From assembly GCF_040958095.1 (NCBI RefSeq), contig NC_091195.1:23582817-23646816 (forward strand): a DNA stretch of 64,000 nucleotides. The letters run 5' to 3'. The DNA is from Procambarus clarkii. Its lineage: Eukaryota > Arthropoda > Malacostraca > Decapoda > Cambaridae. The translations under genes and the position numbers were made by a program. How positions within the stretch are numbered: position 1 is the stretch's first letter; every line of letters starts with the position of its first letter. Under the pieces are notes generated by a model. It did no database searches. It saw nothing but the letters and a program-made list of their open reading frames with translations, and was not told the DNA's origin. Of this stretch, positions 19,755 through 30,938 are shown in pieces.

Positions 19755-22700
19755 CCAACTCCTCCTGCTCATCCTGTGCATCACTACCCTCCTCCTCCTC
19801 TGCACCACTACCCTCCTCCTCCTGCACCACTACCCTCCTCCTCCTCCTTCACACCACTACCCTCCTCCTACTCTGCACCACTACCCTCCTCTTCCTCTGC
19901 ACCACTACCCTGCTCCTCTGCACCACTACCCTCCTCCTCTTCACCACTACCCTACTCCTCTTCACCACTACCCTCCTCCACCTCCTCTGCACCACTACCC
20001 TCCTCCTCCTCTGCACCACTTCCCTCCTCCTCTGCACCACTACCCTCCTCCTATGCACCACTACCCTCCTCCTCCTCTGCACTACTACCCTCCTCCTCTG
20101 CACCACTACCCTCCTCCTCCTCTTCACCACTACCCTCCTCCTCCTCTGCACCACTACCCTCCTCCTCTGCACCACTACCCTCCTCCTCCTCTGCACCACT
20201 ACCCTCCTCTTCCTCTGCACCACTCACCTCCTCCTCTGCACTACAACCCTCCTCTTCTGCACCACTACCCTCCTCCTCCTCTTCACCACTACCCTCCTCC
20301 TCCTCTGCACCACTACCCTGCTCCTCTGCACCACTTCCCTCCTCTTCCTCTGCACCACTAACCTCCTCCTCTGCACCACTACCCTCCTCCTCTGCACAAC
20401 TACACTCCTCCTCCTCTGCACCACTACCTTCCTCCTCCTCTGCACCACTACCCTCCTCCTCCGCATCACTACCCTCCTACTCCTCAGCACCACTACCCTC
20501 CTCCTCCTCTACACCACTACCCTCCTCCTCCTCTGCACCACTACCCTCCTCCTCTGCACCACTACCCTCCTCCTCCTCTGCAACACTACCCTCCTCCTCT
20601 TCTGCACCACTACCCTCCTCTTCCTCTTCACCACTACCCTCCTCCTCTGCACCACTACCCTCCTTCTCCTCCTCCTCCTCTGCACCACTACCCTCCTCCT
20701 CCTCTGCACCACTACCCTCCTCCTCCTCTGAACCACTACCTTCCTCCTCTTCTATCACTACACTCCTCTTCCTCTGCATCACTACCCTCCTCCTCCTCCT
20801 CCTCCTCTGCACCTCTACCCTCCTCCTCCTCTGCACCACTACCCTCATCTTCTTCTGCACCACTACCCTCCTCCTCCTCCTCCTCCTCCTCCTCCTCCTC
20901 CTCCTCCTCCTCCTCCTCTGCACCACTACTCTCATCCTCCTATGCACCACTACCCTCCTCCTCCTCCGCACCACTATCCTCCTCCTCCTCTGCACCACTA
21001 TCCTCCTCCTCCTCTGCACCACTACCTTCCTCCTCTGCATCACTACCCTCCTCTTCCTCTGCACAACTACCTTCCTCTTCCTCTGCACCACTACCCTCCT
21101 CCTCTTCTGCACCACTACCCTCCTCCTCTTCTGCACCACTACCCTCCTCCTCCTCTGCACAACTACCCTCCTCCTCCTTCTCTGCATCACTACCCTCCTC
21201 CTCTGCACCACTACCCTCCTCCTCCTCCTCCTTCTCCTCCTCTGCACCAATACCTTCCTCCTCTGCATCACTACCCTCCTCCTCCTCCTCTGCACCACTA
21301 CCCTCCTCCTCTGCACCACTACCCTCTTCCTTCTCTGCACCACTACCCTCCTCTTCCTCTGCACAACTACCTTCATCTTCCTCTGCACCACTACCCTCCT
21401 CCTCTTCTGCACCACTACCCCTCCTCCTCCTCTGCTTCACTACCCTCCTCCTCCTCTGCACCACTTCCCTCCTCCTCTGCACCTCTACCCTCTTCTGCAC
21501 CACTACCCTCCTCCTCCTCTGCACCACTACCCTCCTTCTCCTCTGCACCACTACCCTCCTCCTTTGCACCACTACCCTCCTCCTCCTCTGCACCACTACC
21601 CTCCTCCTCTGCACCACTACCCTCCTCTTCTGCACCACTACCCTCCTCCTCCTCTGCACCACTACCCTCATCCTCCTCTGCACCACAACCCTCTTCCTCC
21701 TCAGCACCACTACATTATTCTTCTGCACCACTACCCTCCTCCTCTGCACCACTACCCTCCTCCTCCTCTGCACCACTACCCTCCTAATCTGCACCACTAC
21801 CCTCCTCCTCCTCTGCACCACTACCCTCCTCCTCCTCTGCACCACTACCCTCCTCCTCCTCCTCTGCACCACTACCCTCCTCCTCCTCTGCACCACTACC
21901 CTCCTCCTCCTCTGCACCACTACCCTCCTCCTCCTCTGCACAACTACTCTCCTCCTCTGCACCACTACCCTCCTCCTCCTCTGCACCACTACTCTCCTCC
22001 TTTGCACCACTACCCTCCTCCTCTGCATCACTACCCTCCTCCTCCTCCTCCTCCTCCTCCTCCTCTGCACCACTACCCTCCTCCTCCTCCTCCACACCAC
22101 TACCCTCCTCCTACTCTGCACCACTACCCTCCTCTTCCTCTGCACCACTACCCTGCTCCTCTGCACCACTACCCTCCTCCTCTGTACCACTACCCTCCTC
22201 CTCCTCTTCACCACTACCCTCCTCCTCCTCTGCACCACTACCCTCCTCCTCTTCACCACTACCCTACTCCTCCTCTTCACCACTACCCTCCTCCACCTCC
22301 TCTGCACCACTACCCTCCTCCTCCTCTGCACCACTTCCCTCCTCCTCTGCACCACTACCCTCCTCCTATGCACCACTACCCTCCTCCTCCTCTGCACCAC
22401 TACCCTCCTCCTCTGCACCACTACCCTCCTCCTCCTCTTCACCACTACCCTCCTCCTCCTCTGCACCACTACCCTCCTCCTCTGCACCACTACCCTCCTC
22501 CTCCTCTGCACCACTACCCTCCTCTTCCTTTGCACCACTAACCTCCTCCTCTGCACTACAACCCTCCTCTTCTGCACCACTACCCTCCACCTCCTCTTCA
22601 CCACTACCCTCCTCCTCCTCTGCACCACTACCCTGCTCCTCTGCACCACTTCCCTCCTCTTCGTCTGCACCACTAACCTCCTCCTCTGCACCACTACCCT

Positions 22701-25162
22701 CCTCCTCCTCTGCACCACTACACTCCTCCTCCTCCTCTGCACCACTACCTTCCTCCTCCTCTGCACCACTACCCTCCTCCTCCGCATCACTACCCTCCTC
22801 CTCCTCAGCACCACTACCCTCCTCCTCCTCTACACCACTACCCTCCTCCTCCTCTGCACCACTACCCTCCTCCTCTGCACCACTACCCTCCTCCTCCTCT
22901 GCATCACTACCCTCCTCCTCCTCCGCACCACAACCCGCCTCCTCCTCTGCACCACTACCCTCCTCCTCCTCCGCACCACTACCCTCCTCCTCCTCCGCAC
23001 CACTACCCTACTCCTCCTCCGCACCACTACCCTCCTCCTCCTCCGCACCACTACCCTCCTCCTCCTCTGCACCACTACCCTCCTCCTCCTCTGCACCACT
23101 CCCCTCCTCCTCCTCTGCACCACTACCCTCCTCCTCCTCTGTACCACTACCATCCTCTTCTTCTACACCACTGCCCTCCTCTTCCTCTGCACCACTACCC
23201 TCCTCCTCCTCTGCTCCACTACCCTCCTCCTCCTCCTCCTCTGCACCACTACCCTCCTCCTCTGCACCACTACCCTCCTCCTCTGCACCACTACCCTCCT
23301 CCTCCTCTGCTCCACTACCCTCCTCCTCCTCTGCACCACTACCCTCTTCCTCCTCTGCACCACTTCCCTCCTCCTCCTCTGCACCACTACCCTCCTCCTC
23401 CTCTGCAACACTTCCCTCCTCTTCCTCTGCACAACTACCTTCCTCTTCCTCTGCACCACTACCCTCCTCCTCTTCTGCACCACTACCCTCCTCCTCCTCT
23501 GCCCCATTACCCTCCTCCTCCTCTGCACCACTACCCTCCTCTTCCTCCTTCTCCTCCTCCTCTGCACCACTACCCTCCTCATCTGCACCACTACTCTCAT
23601 CCTCCTATGCACCACTACCCTCCTCCTCCTCCGCACCACTACCCTCCTCCACCTCTGCACTAATACCTTCCACCTCTGCATCACTACCCTCCTCCTCCTC
23701 CTCTGCACCACTACCCTCCTCCTCTGCACCACTACCTTCTTCCTTCTCTGCACCACTACCCTCCTCTTCCTCTGCACAACTACCTTCATCTTCCTCTGCA
23801 CCACTACCCTCCTCCTCTTCTGCACCACTACCCCTCCTCCTCCTCTGCTCCACTACCCTCCTCCTCCTATGCACCACTTCCCTCCTCCTCTGCACCACTA
23901 CCCTCCTCTTCTGCACCACTACCCTCCTCCTCCTCTGCACCTCTACCCTCCTTCTCCTCTGCACCACTACCCTCCTCCTTTGCACCACTACCCTCCTCCT
24001 CCTCTGCACCACTACCCTCCTCCTCTGCACCACTACCCTCCTCTTCTGCACCACTACCCTCCTCCTCCTCTGCACCACTACCCTCATCCTCCTCTGCACC
24101 ACAACCCTCCTCCTCCTCTGCACCACTACCCTATTCTTCTGCACCACTACCCTCCTCCTCTGCACCACTACCCTCCTCCTCCTCTGCACCACTACCCTCC
24201 TAATCTGCAACACTACCCTCCTCCTCCTCTGCATCACTACCCTCCTCCTCCTCTGCACCACTACCCTCCTCCTCTGCACCACTACCCTCCTCCTCCTCTG
24301 CACCACTACCCTCCTCCTCCTCTGCACCACTACCCTCCTCCTCCTCTGCACCACTACTCTCCTCCTCTGCACCACTACCCTCCTCCTCTTCACCACTACC
24401 CTACTCCTCCTCTTCACCACTACCCTCCTCCACCTCCTCTGCACCACTACCCTCCTCCTCCTCTGCACCACTTCCCTCCTCCTCTGCACCACTACCCTCC
24501 TCCTCTGCACCACTACCCTCCTCCTCCTCTGCACCACTACCCTCCTCCTCTGCACCACTACCCTCCTCCTCCTCTTCACCACTACCCTCCTCCTCCTCTG
24601 CACCACTACCCTCCTCCTCTGCACCACTACCCTCCTCCTCCTCTGCACCACTACCCTCCTCTTCCTCTGCACTACTAACCTCCTCCTCTGCACTACAACC
24701 CTCCTCTTCTGCACCACTACCCTCCTCCTCCTCTTCACCACTACCCTCCTCCTCCTCTGCACCACTACCCTGCTCCTCTGCACCACTTCCCTCCTCTTCC
24801 TCTGCACCACTAACCTCCTCCTCTGCACCACTACCCTCCTCCTCCTCTGCACCACTACACTCCTCCTCCTCCTCTGCACCACTACCTTCCTCCTCCTCTG
24901 CACCACTACCCTCCTCCTCCGCATCACTACCCTCCTCCTCCTCAGCACCACTACCCTCCTCCTCCTCTACACCACTACCCTCCTCCTCCTCTGCACCACT
25001 ACCCTCCTCCTTTGCACCACTACCCTCCTCCTCTGCATCACTACCCTCCTCCTCCTCCGCACCACTACCCGCCTCCTCCTCTGCACCACTACCCTCCTCC
25101 TCCTCCGCACCACTACCCTCCTCCTCCTCCGCACCACTACCCTACTCCTCCTCCGCACCACT
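19755..25162. repeat. 24/21-bp pyrimidine-rich minisatellite, left block
   Basis: The unit is CACTACCCTCCTCCTCCTCTGCAC (24 bp), with 21-bp variants that lack one CTC triplet and a few with expanded CTC runs (for example 20868-20919). Both unit lengths are multiples of three, so every frame is open: Pro/His/Tyr, Ser/Ala/Pro/Leu or Leu/Thr on plus; Glu/Gly/Ser/Ala or Arg/Val/Gln on minus. None shows gene signals. Marker variants (a CTACACCACTACC unit after CAGCACC) recur at about 20487, 22807 and 24950, giving a higher-order period of 2.1-2.3 kb. Confidence 0.97.
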
Positions 25163-26221
25163 TGTGGGAACCGACCTGTGAGATTTATATTTATTTAATT
25201 TATATACTTCGATAGCAATTTGTATAATGATAAGTGGACTGTATTTCTGCAATAATCTCAATCTCACAAATCGATCCTCTACCCATTGGGGGGGGTTTAT
25301 TAGTATATATATATGCAGCCAATCAAACTACAGTAACTACATACATTGAAGAGGTTCCTTATCTTATAGTACAGCAGGTTAGTCCACCAGGTATAACTAG
25401 GGTGTAGACACCAAATTATCCTCTTTGAGGTAGCTTCCATATCACCCAGTAACTGGTGCACAAATCTTGCTTCCTCGTCTTGACCTGTCAAAAGTGCGCT
25501 AGCTGTGAAGCCAGAATCCTATATATGACAAGTATTTCAGAGAAAACTGTACATGGAACATGAAGACCTGGCTTAATTACCTTTAGTTTGAGACTTCCAC
25601 GTGCTCTAACCGGGTCACCCTATATAATGACATTAATGGCCATAAATGAAGATACATGGGTTTCGGAAAGAACACTTAACTTGAATTTGTTGACAGCGTG
25701 TTGAAAATGGTACACCTTTGGGTTCCATAACACAACGTCCAAGTAAATTTAACAGGAGCCGAATTTGCTCCCGTGTGAGCCTCTGGTCTCGTAAAACAAT
25801 GGCTGTTTAACACTCCATACTATTGACGTTACTGGCCGACATTGTCCAGATATGATAGGAGCCGTATTTGCTCCTCACGTCTCGGAGGTGACACAACAAT
25901 GGCTGCCCCTTCCTCACTCTGACGCCTGGCTTACATTGTCCACATGTCAGAAAGTGATAGAAGGGTCACATTTACTCTACTTTAATATTGATAATTAAGT
26001 TAATTTATATAAGATGTTTTATGATGGTAAAGTCCAAAGACTAATGTATTTAAGAACAATTCCCAGCAGAATAGCTGGTGAATTATAATAGTATGTGGTG
26101 ATGATATCCCGTTTTCTTTAGACGGTAATTCCACTACAAGTTACGTTTTCTATGGGTAACTTGTTTGTACAATACAGCTATTATCTGTATGATATATTAA
26201 ATGGTGTCGGATTTTCCGACA
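25163..26221 (-). repeat. 3' LTR of the BEL/Pao element
   Basis: 1,059 bp. On the minus strand it begins with the imperfect palindrome TGTCGGAAAATCCGACA. The adjoining internal sequence (GGGGAATTA on minus) is a weak candidate purine tract. It is near-identical to 29852-30938. Confidence 0.92.
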
Positions 26222-26919
26222 TAATTCCCCAGGGGGCTGCTCACGGGTCGAAGTCCTATTTAGAACAGACAAACACCGATACTCCTCCTTCGAATTATTT
26301 GATTAATTTGATGTTAGTAGTTAGTAATCACACATTTGTGCGTCTGTTCGTGCAGGACGGATGTCCCGTACTAGAGTTGCAGGGGTTAGAAGTCTAATGC
26401 GATTTCATTTCCCTGTCAACTCTTGAAAGGCTAATATTCAAGCCTTATTACATATTATTTAACCCAGAAGACTGGATGTGATCAAGTACTACAGTCAAGT
26501 ATGATTCAGGGACTGCAGTGAGATCAGTGACATTAGATATAACTTGAAGTTTGTTCAGGTAACTAGTCACTGATATATAAACACTGAGGCCCATGGAATA
26601 CATCTTGATTAAATAATAAATGTATCAAATCAGTCATCAGATTTATTGGGGTTTAATTCAGTTAATTGATTCAGAAGATTGAATAGCTCATCATTAAAGT
26701 AAAGTATGGTTCTGAGACTGCAGTGGGTTCAGTGACATTGGTCGCAGTGACTTGTAGCTGTTTTAAGGCTACTGTTCACTGATTTGCCACTGAGGCCTCA
26801 TGAAATCATCTCCAGCTTTAAATGATGATACTAACATCAACCTCTGTTGGTATAGTCAGCTGTAATCTCCTTAGTATAATGCTACTGGAGAAATATAATC
26901 AGCTGACAAATTTAGATTT
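26222..26919 (-). other. BEL internal remnant after deletion of RT-RNase H-integrase
   Basis: No reverse transcriptase or integrase motif is visible in any frame. It contains a diverged tandem duplication of about 207 bp: the block CTGCAGTG...TCAGTGACATT...TCACTGAT appears near 26511 and again near 26718. The deletion junction must lie at or near 26919-26930, where the gag-protease frame stops. Confidence 0.6.
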
Positions 26920-28908
26920 CTACTGGTATTGTTTATCTGCAGGCATAGGTCTCCTCAGGCTTGATACTGGGCCTGAGAGTAATTTACCTCCTGCAGAGTT
27001 TAACATGGTTATACCCTGATATTTAGTAGGGCTACCGATGAATCGATGACAATAGTCTGTCCCTACAAGGAGACCGTAGTCGGTGAGGTGATCAGACTTA
27101 ATATTATCTGCCAATTTTATTCCTCTATTTCTCAGGAATTTGGCTGTTGCTCTCAGACCTTGAACTTGTAGGTCTACTGGTATTTTGTCCACCACAATGG
27201 CTTGTACTCGACAGACGTACCTGCCTAAGCGTACTGATGGTTGTACCACCTGGTAGACTTGAGGTCCTGCATCTGTTACAAACCCTGAGATGTTGAATGA
27301 CATCTGGGCTACAGGCCTTAATTGTAGTTCATCTGCCAACTTTTTAGTGATATATGTTCTCTGGGATCCTTGGTCAAACAACCCACGGGTATGGACCTTG
27401 GCCCTCTTATTCAGGATGGTAATTTGGGCAGTAGGCAAAGTCGTATTACCTTTAGACTTTGCCGATTGGACACTCTTTGTTGGTTGCACCTTGCAGTACT
27501 GTACTGAGGTGGGAATGCTATCTTCCACCTTGGGGTTTGGAGACGTTGTTTTGGTGTCTCTGCACAATGCTGCATGGTGCTGACCTTTGTTACACCTATT
27601 ACAGGTGTGTAATTGGGTATCACAATCCTTGATGTTATGTTTCCTGAGGCACCTCGTGCAATGTTGCAAATCTTTGAGTCGCTCAACACGGGCGTCACTA
27701 TCAGGAAAATTAGGGCAGTGGTACATTGAATGTTTCTCATTGCAGAACAAACATGTTCCATAGCTTCCAGTACCCTTTGGTGTCACGTTCTTGGGTGACA
27801 CAGTAACTATAGGCTTGGAGGGTCCCACTGCATATACGCCCACACTGCTACTGTTCCACTTTGGTGTTGAATTATATTGTCTAGATTGATTTGGAGTACC
27901 TTTGGTACTCTGTGGTTTACTATTATTGGTTTCTGAGGGTTTACTTGGTGGTTTTAATTTGTCATGTGTTCGTAATTGATGAACTACTGACTTTAAACCT
28001 TCAGATATTTCATTCATGGCTAAGATGCTTTTATTGTAATGAGTACTCATTTGCCTCAATATGTCCCTAGGTATTTTCTCCTGGACAATTATTTTCAAGA
28101 CCCACTCAGCCCCGTTTGTATCTGCTGTCAGGCTGAGGGCATTGATCAATGATTCTACCTCCAGCTTGAAGACTTGGAGTGAATCAGCTGAAGCCTCCGG
28201 TGGGGGTAAATGCAACAGCTCATGAACTAAATGTGATGTTCTTACTTCTGGATCAGCATAATTATCCTTGAGGAGTTTTACTGCCAGATCATAGCCGTCA
28301 TTAGTTAATCTCAGATGGGATACTACTGTTTTAGCCTCACCTGATAATTGGCCTTGCAAATAAGAGAATTTACTACTCTTTGGTAAAGATTGTTTTGAGT
28401 CTACAAGGTCAACGAATTTGTTCCAAAATTCATCCCAATCTTCCTCATCTTTTCCTGAGAAAGTGGGTAAATTAATTGGAGGGAGTCGAGCTTCTGCTTG
28501 ACTCGTATTAGATGCAACTGTTGTTGTTGTTGCTGTTGCCTTGTTCTGGGCAATTAATTTGACATAAGGCTGTAACGTGGCCTGAGTGTGATCTTCATAA
28601 TTCGCAAAATCAACCATAATGTCGTCTATTTCTGTTTCTGATAAATTGGTGTTAGCAAGTTCAGCCACATATGTTGCTATTTGGCATTTGATTTGCTCAA
28701 ATTTACCTGCAGCTGCTTGATAATAGCTTTCCAGGTCAGCATAATCAACTTGAGATTGTTGTGACAAATCTTCACATTTCTTGATCTGTCTTGTTAAGTG
28801 GCCTTTAAGACCTGCAAGGGTTCTTTTCATTCTCCCTGCATTATCCATACTGGCTAGTTGGTGAAGCCTTGTGGGGCTTGTACTTGGGCTGCTCATAATA
28901 CTGAACAA
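26920..28908 (-). CDS. BEL/Pao Gag-protease polyprotein (Pol truncated)
   Basis: The frame is 662 codons from ATG at 28908. Residues 30-100 are charged and probably helical. Residues about 145-290 match the BEL/Pao Gag domain (DUF1759-like), opening with LPPINLPTFSGKDEEDWDEF. Three zinc knuckles follow: 386-398 and 417-429 (both CX2CX3HX4C) and 436-449 (CX2CX4HX4C). A retropepsin-type domain (DUF1758-like) carries the active-site loop FDQGS at 512-516, and a later GLLVGTD near 613. Gag packages the element RNA in cytoplasmic particles and the protease matures the polyprotein. In complete elements the frame continues into reverse transcriptase, RNase H and integrase; here it stops after residue 662. 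The frame itself is undamaged, consistent with a recent insertion. The family is assigned from motifs I can read; no search was run. Confidence 0.9.
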   Translation of the reverse strand: MFSIMSSPSTSPTRLHQLASMDNAGRMKRTLAGLKGHLTRQIKKCEDLSQQSQVDYADLESYYQAAAGKFEQIKCQIATYVAELANTNLSETEIDDIMVDFANYEDHTQATLQPYVKLIAQNKATATTTTVASNTSQAEARLPPINLPTFSGKDEEDWDEFWNKFVDLVDSKQSLPKSSKFSYLQGQLSGEAKTVVSHLRLTNDGYDLAVKLLKDNYADPEVRTSHLVHELLHLPPPEASADSLQVFKLEVESLINALSLTADTNGAEWVLKIIVQEKIPRDILRQMSTHYNKSILAMNEISEGLKSVVHQLRTHDKLKPPSKPSETNNSKPQSTKGTPNQSRQYNSTPKWNSSSVGVYAVGPSKPIVTVSPKNVTPKGTGSYGTCLFCNEKHSMYHCPNFPDSDARVERLKDLQHCTRCLRKHNIKDCDTQLHTCNRCNKGQHHAALCRDTKTTSPNPKVEDSIPTSVQYCKVQPTKSVQSAKSKGNTTLPTAQITILNKRAKVHTRGLFDQGSQRTYITKKLADELQLRPVAQMSFNISGFVTDAGPQVYQVVQPSVRLGRYVCRVQAIVVDKIPVDLQVQGLRATAKFLRNRGIKLADNIKSDHLTDYGLLVGTDYCHRFIGSPTKYQGITMLNSAGGKLLSGPVSSLRRPMPADKQYQ

Positions 28909-29851
28909 GCTCTAATGGTAGCCTAGGGTAAATTCTGAACTCACTAGGCAATAATCCTACCTCTACTAGAGGTTAGCACTTAAAATTAATACACATTATA
29001 TATATATACAATCATACACACTAATGATTTGAGTGATAAACCAGTGTCACTGGAAGTACCTTTAGGTTAGCTCTTCTATATCACCCTAGGATGGAAGAGA
29101 CACTAATTAATCACTCAAAGGTGTAATGATCATAAGTAAATTATTATATATACAACTCAATTCGAGTTGATAAAAATTACACCCAAAATAGGGTCTGGAC
29201 CATTCATTAATGGTGTTAGGTTGATCAATATAGTACAACTGACTATGGTAATAATGGGACTAGGATGAACGATAATAGTTCAACTAGTCAATGGTAATAT
29301 CCTACCCTGTTGTGGGTTGGCAATTAGTAAATATTATACTGTGATCACTAGTGCAATATATATTAAATAATTCTCTATTTTGGAGAAATAATATATACAA
29401 TTATTGATAATAGCCTCTTAATTAGCCTCTATGAAACTTCTAATATTATCTAGAAGTATTAAATATTATTAGTGACCTCGCGAAATAAACTCCACAAAAT
29501 TCGTAGATAATCTCTCGCGAAATGTAACACCACGAAATCCGTGAACAATCTCACGAAGACCCCAGCCACTAATTTGGCTGGCTTCTATATTAGCGCTGTC
29601 ATTTCACGAAATAACACGCCACCAAATATCTGTGGGTGTGCATGAAACCGCTGACGAAGCTGAACTCGGCTGAGGGAGGCTCCTGAGCTCCCTCGAGGCT
29701 ACGCTGCCTTCTTGACTGGCTTTGTTTAAATCACACTGCACTAGATATTTTATGAATCCACTGGTTAACTGGTTCATCCGGTACTAAGATGACCAAATGT
29801 GGGTTCAAAGGATCAAATAATCCGTCATCCGGTTCGAAGATGACCAAATAA
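28909..29851 (-). other. BEL 5' leader with candidate primer-binding site
   Basis: This is untranslated sequence between the 5' LTR and gag. The minus strand just inside the LTR reads TTTGGTCATCTTCGAACC (29831-29848), a position and TGG-containing start that fit a primer-binding site. I cannot assign the tRNA. A close copy with three changes lies 51 bp further in (29775-29798). No coding frame is recognised. Confidence 0.6.
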
Positions 29852-30938
29852 TGTTGGAACCGACCTGTGAGATTTATATTTATTTAATTTATATGAATTT
29901 ATATTTACGTTAATTTATATACTTCGATAGCAATTTGTATAATGATGAGTGGACTGTATTTCTGCAATAATCTCATAATCTCACAAATCGATCCTCTACA
30001 CATTAGGGGGGGTTTATTAGTATATATATATGCAGCCAATCAAACTACAGTAACTACATACATTGAAGAGGTTCCTTATCTTATAGTACAGCAGGTTAGT
30101 CCACCAGGTATAACTAGGGTGTAGACACCAAATTATCCTCTTTGAGGTAGCTTCCATATCACCCAGTAACTGGTGCACAAATCTTGCTTCCTCGTCTTGA
30201 CCTGTCAAAAGTGCGCTAGCTGTGAAGCCAGAATCCTATATATGACAAGTATTTCAGAGAAAACTGTACATGGAACATGAAGACCTGGCTTAATTACCTT
30301 TAGTTTGAGACTTCCACGTGCTCTAACCGGGTCACCCTATATAATGACATTAATGGCCATAAATGAAGATACATGGGTTTCGGAAAGAACACTTAACTTG
30401 AATTTGTTGACAGCGTGTTGAAAATGGTACACCTTTGGGTTCCATAACACTACGTCCAAGTAAATTTAACAGGAGCCGAATTTGCTCCCGTGTGAGCCTC
30501 TGGTCTCGTAAAACAATGGCTGTTTAACACTCCATACTATTGACGTTACTGGCCGACATTGTCCAGATATGATAGGAGCCGTATTTGCTCCTCACGTCTC
30601 AAAGGTGACACAACAATGGCTGCCCCTTCCTCACTCTGATGCCTGGCTTACATTGTCCACATGTCAGAAAGTGATAGAAGGGTCACATTTACTCTACTTT
30701 AATATTGATAATTAAGTTAATTTATATAAGATGTTTTATGATGGTAAAGTCCAAAGACTAATGTATTTAAGAACAATTCCCAGCAGAATACCTGGTGAAT
30801 TATAATAGTATGTGGTGATGATATCCCGTTTTCTTTAGACGGTAATTCCACTACAAGTTACGTTTTCTATGGGTAACTTGTTTATACAATACAGCTATTA
30901 TCTGTATGATATATTAAATGGTGTCGGATTTTCCGACA
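29852..30938 (-). repeat. 5' LTR of the BEL/Pao element
   Basis: 1,087 bp, nearly identical to 25163-26221. The main difference is an extra TTTATATGAATTTATATTTACG-like AT block of about 28 bp near 29895-29925. It drives transcription toward lower coordinates. Confidence 0.92.

Larger units (their letters stand above)
25163..30938 (-). mobile_element. BEL/Pao LTR retrotransposon, internally deleted
   Basis: The element is 5,776 bp, flanked by the 5-bp direct duplication CCACT (25158-25162 and 30939-30943), which restores a normal 24-bp repeat unit when collapsed. LTRs of 1,059 and 1,087 bp run TGTCGG...CA on the minus strand. They differ by about ten substitutions plus a roughly 28-bp AT-rich indel, so the insertion is young. 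A single 662-codon frame encodes BEL-type Gag and aspartic protease. Reverse transcriptase, RNase H and integrase are missing, with only about 0.7 kb between the frame's stop and the 3' LTR. It is therefore a non-autonomous deletion derivative that could only move in trans. Confidence 0.93.

Noticed and set aside
17238..19808. 856-codon minus frame in the second 23-bp block
   Set aside because: Same stop-free repeat unit; 23-residue periodic His/Thr/Ser/Pro sequence without any gene signal.
19776..22541. 921-codon plus frame and the Arg/Val/Gln or Glu/Gly/Ser/Ala minus frames
   Set aside because: Artefacts of 24/21-bp units, open in every phase; the plus frame even changes repeat register along its length.
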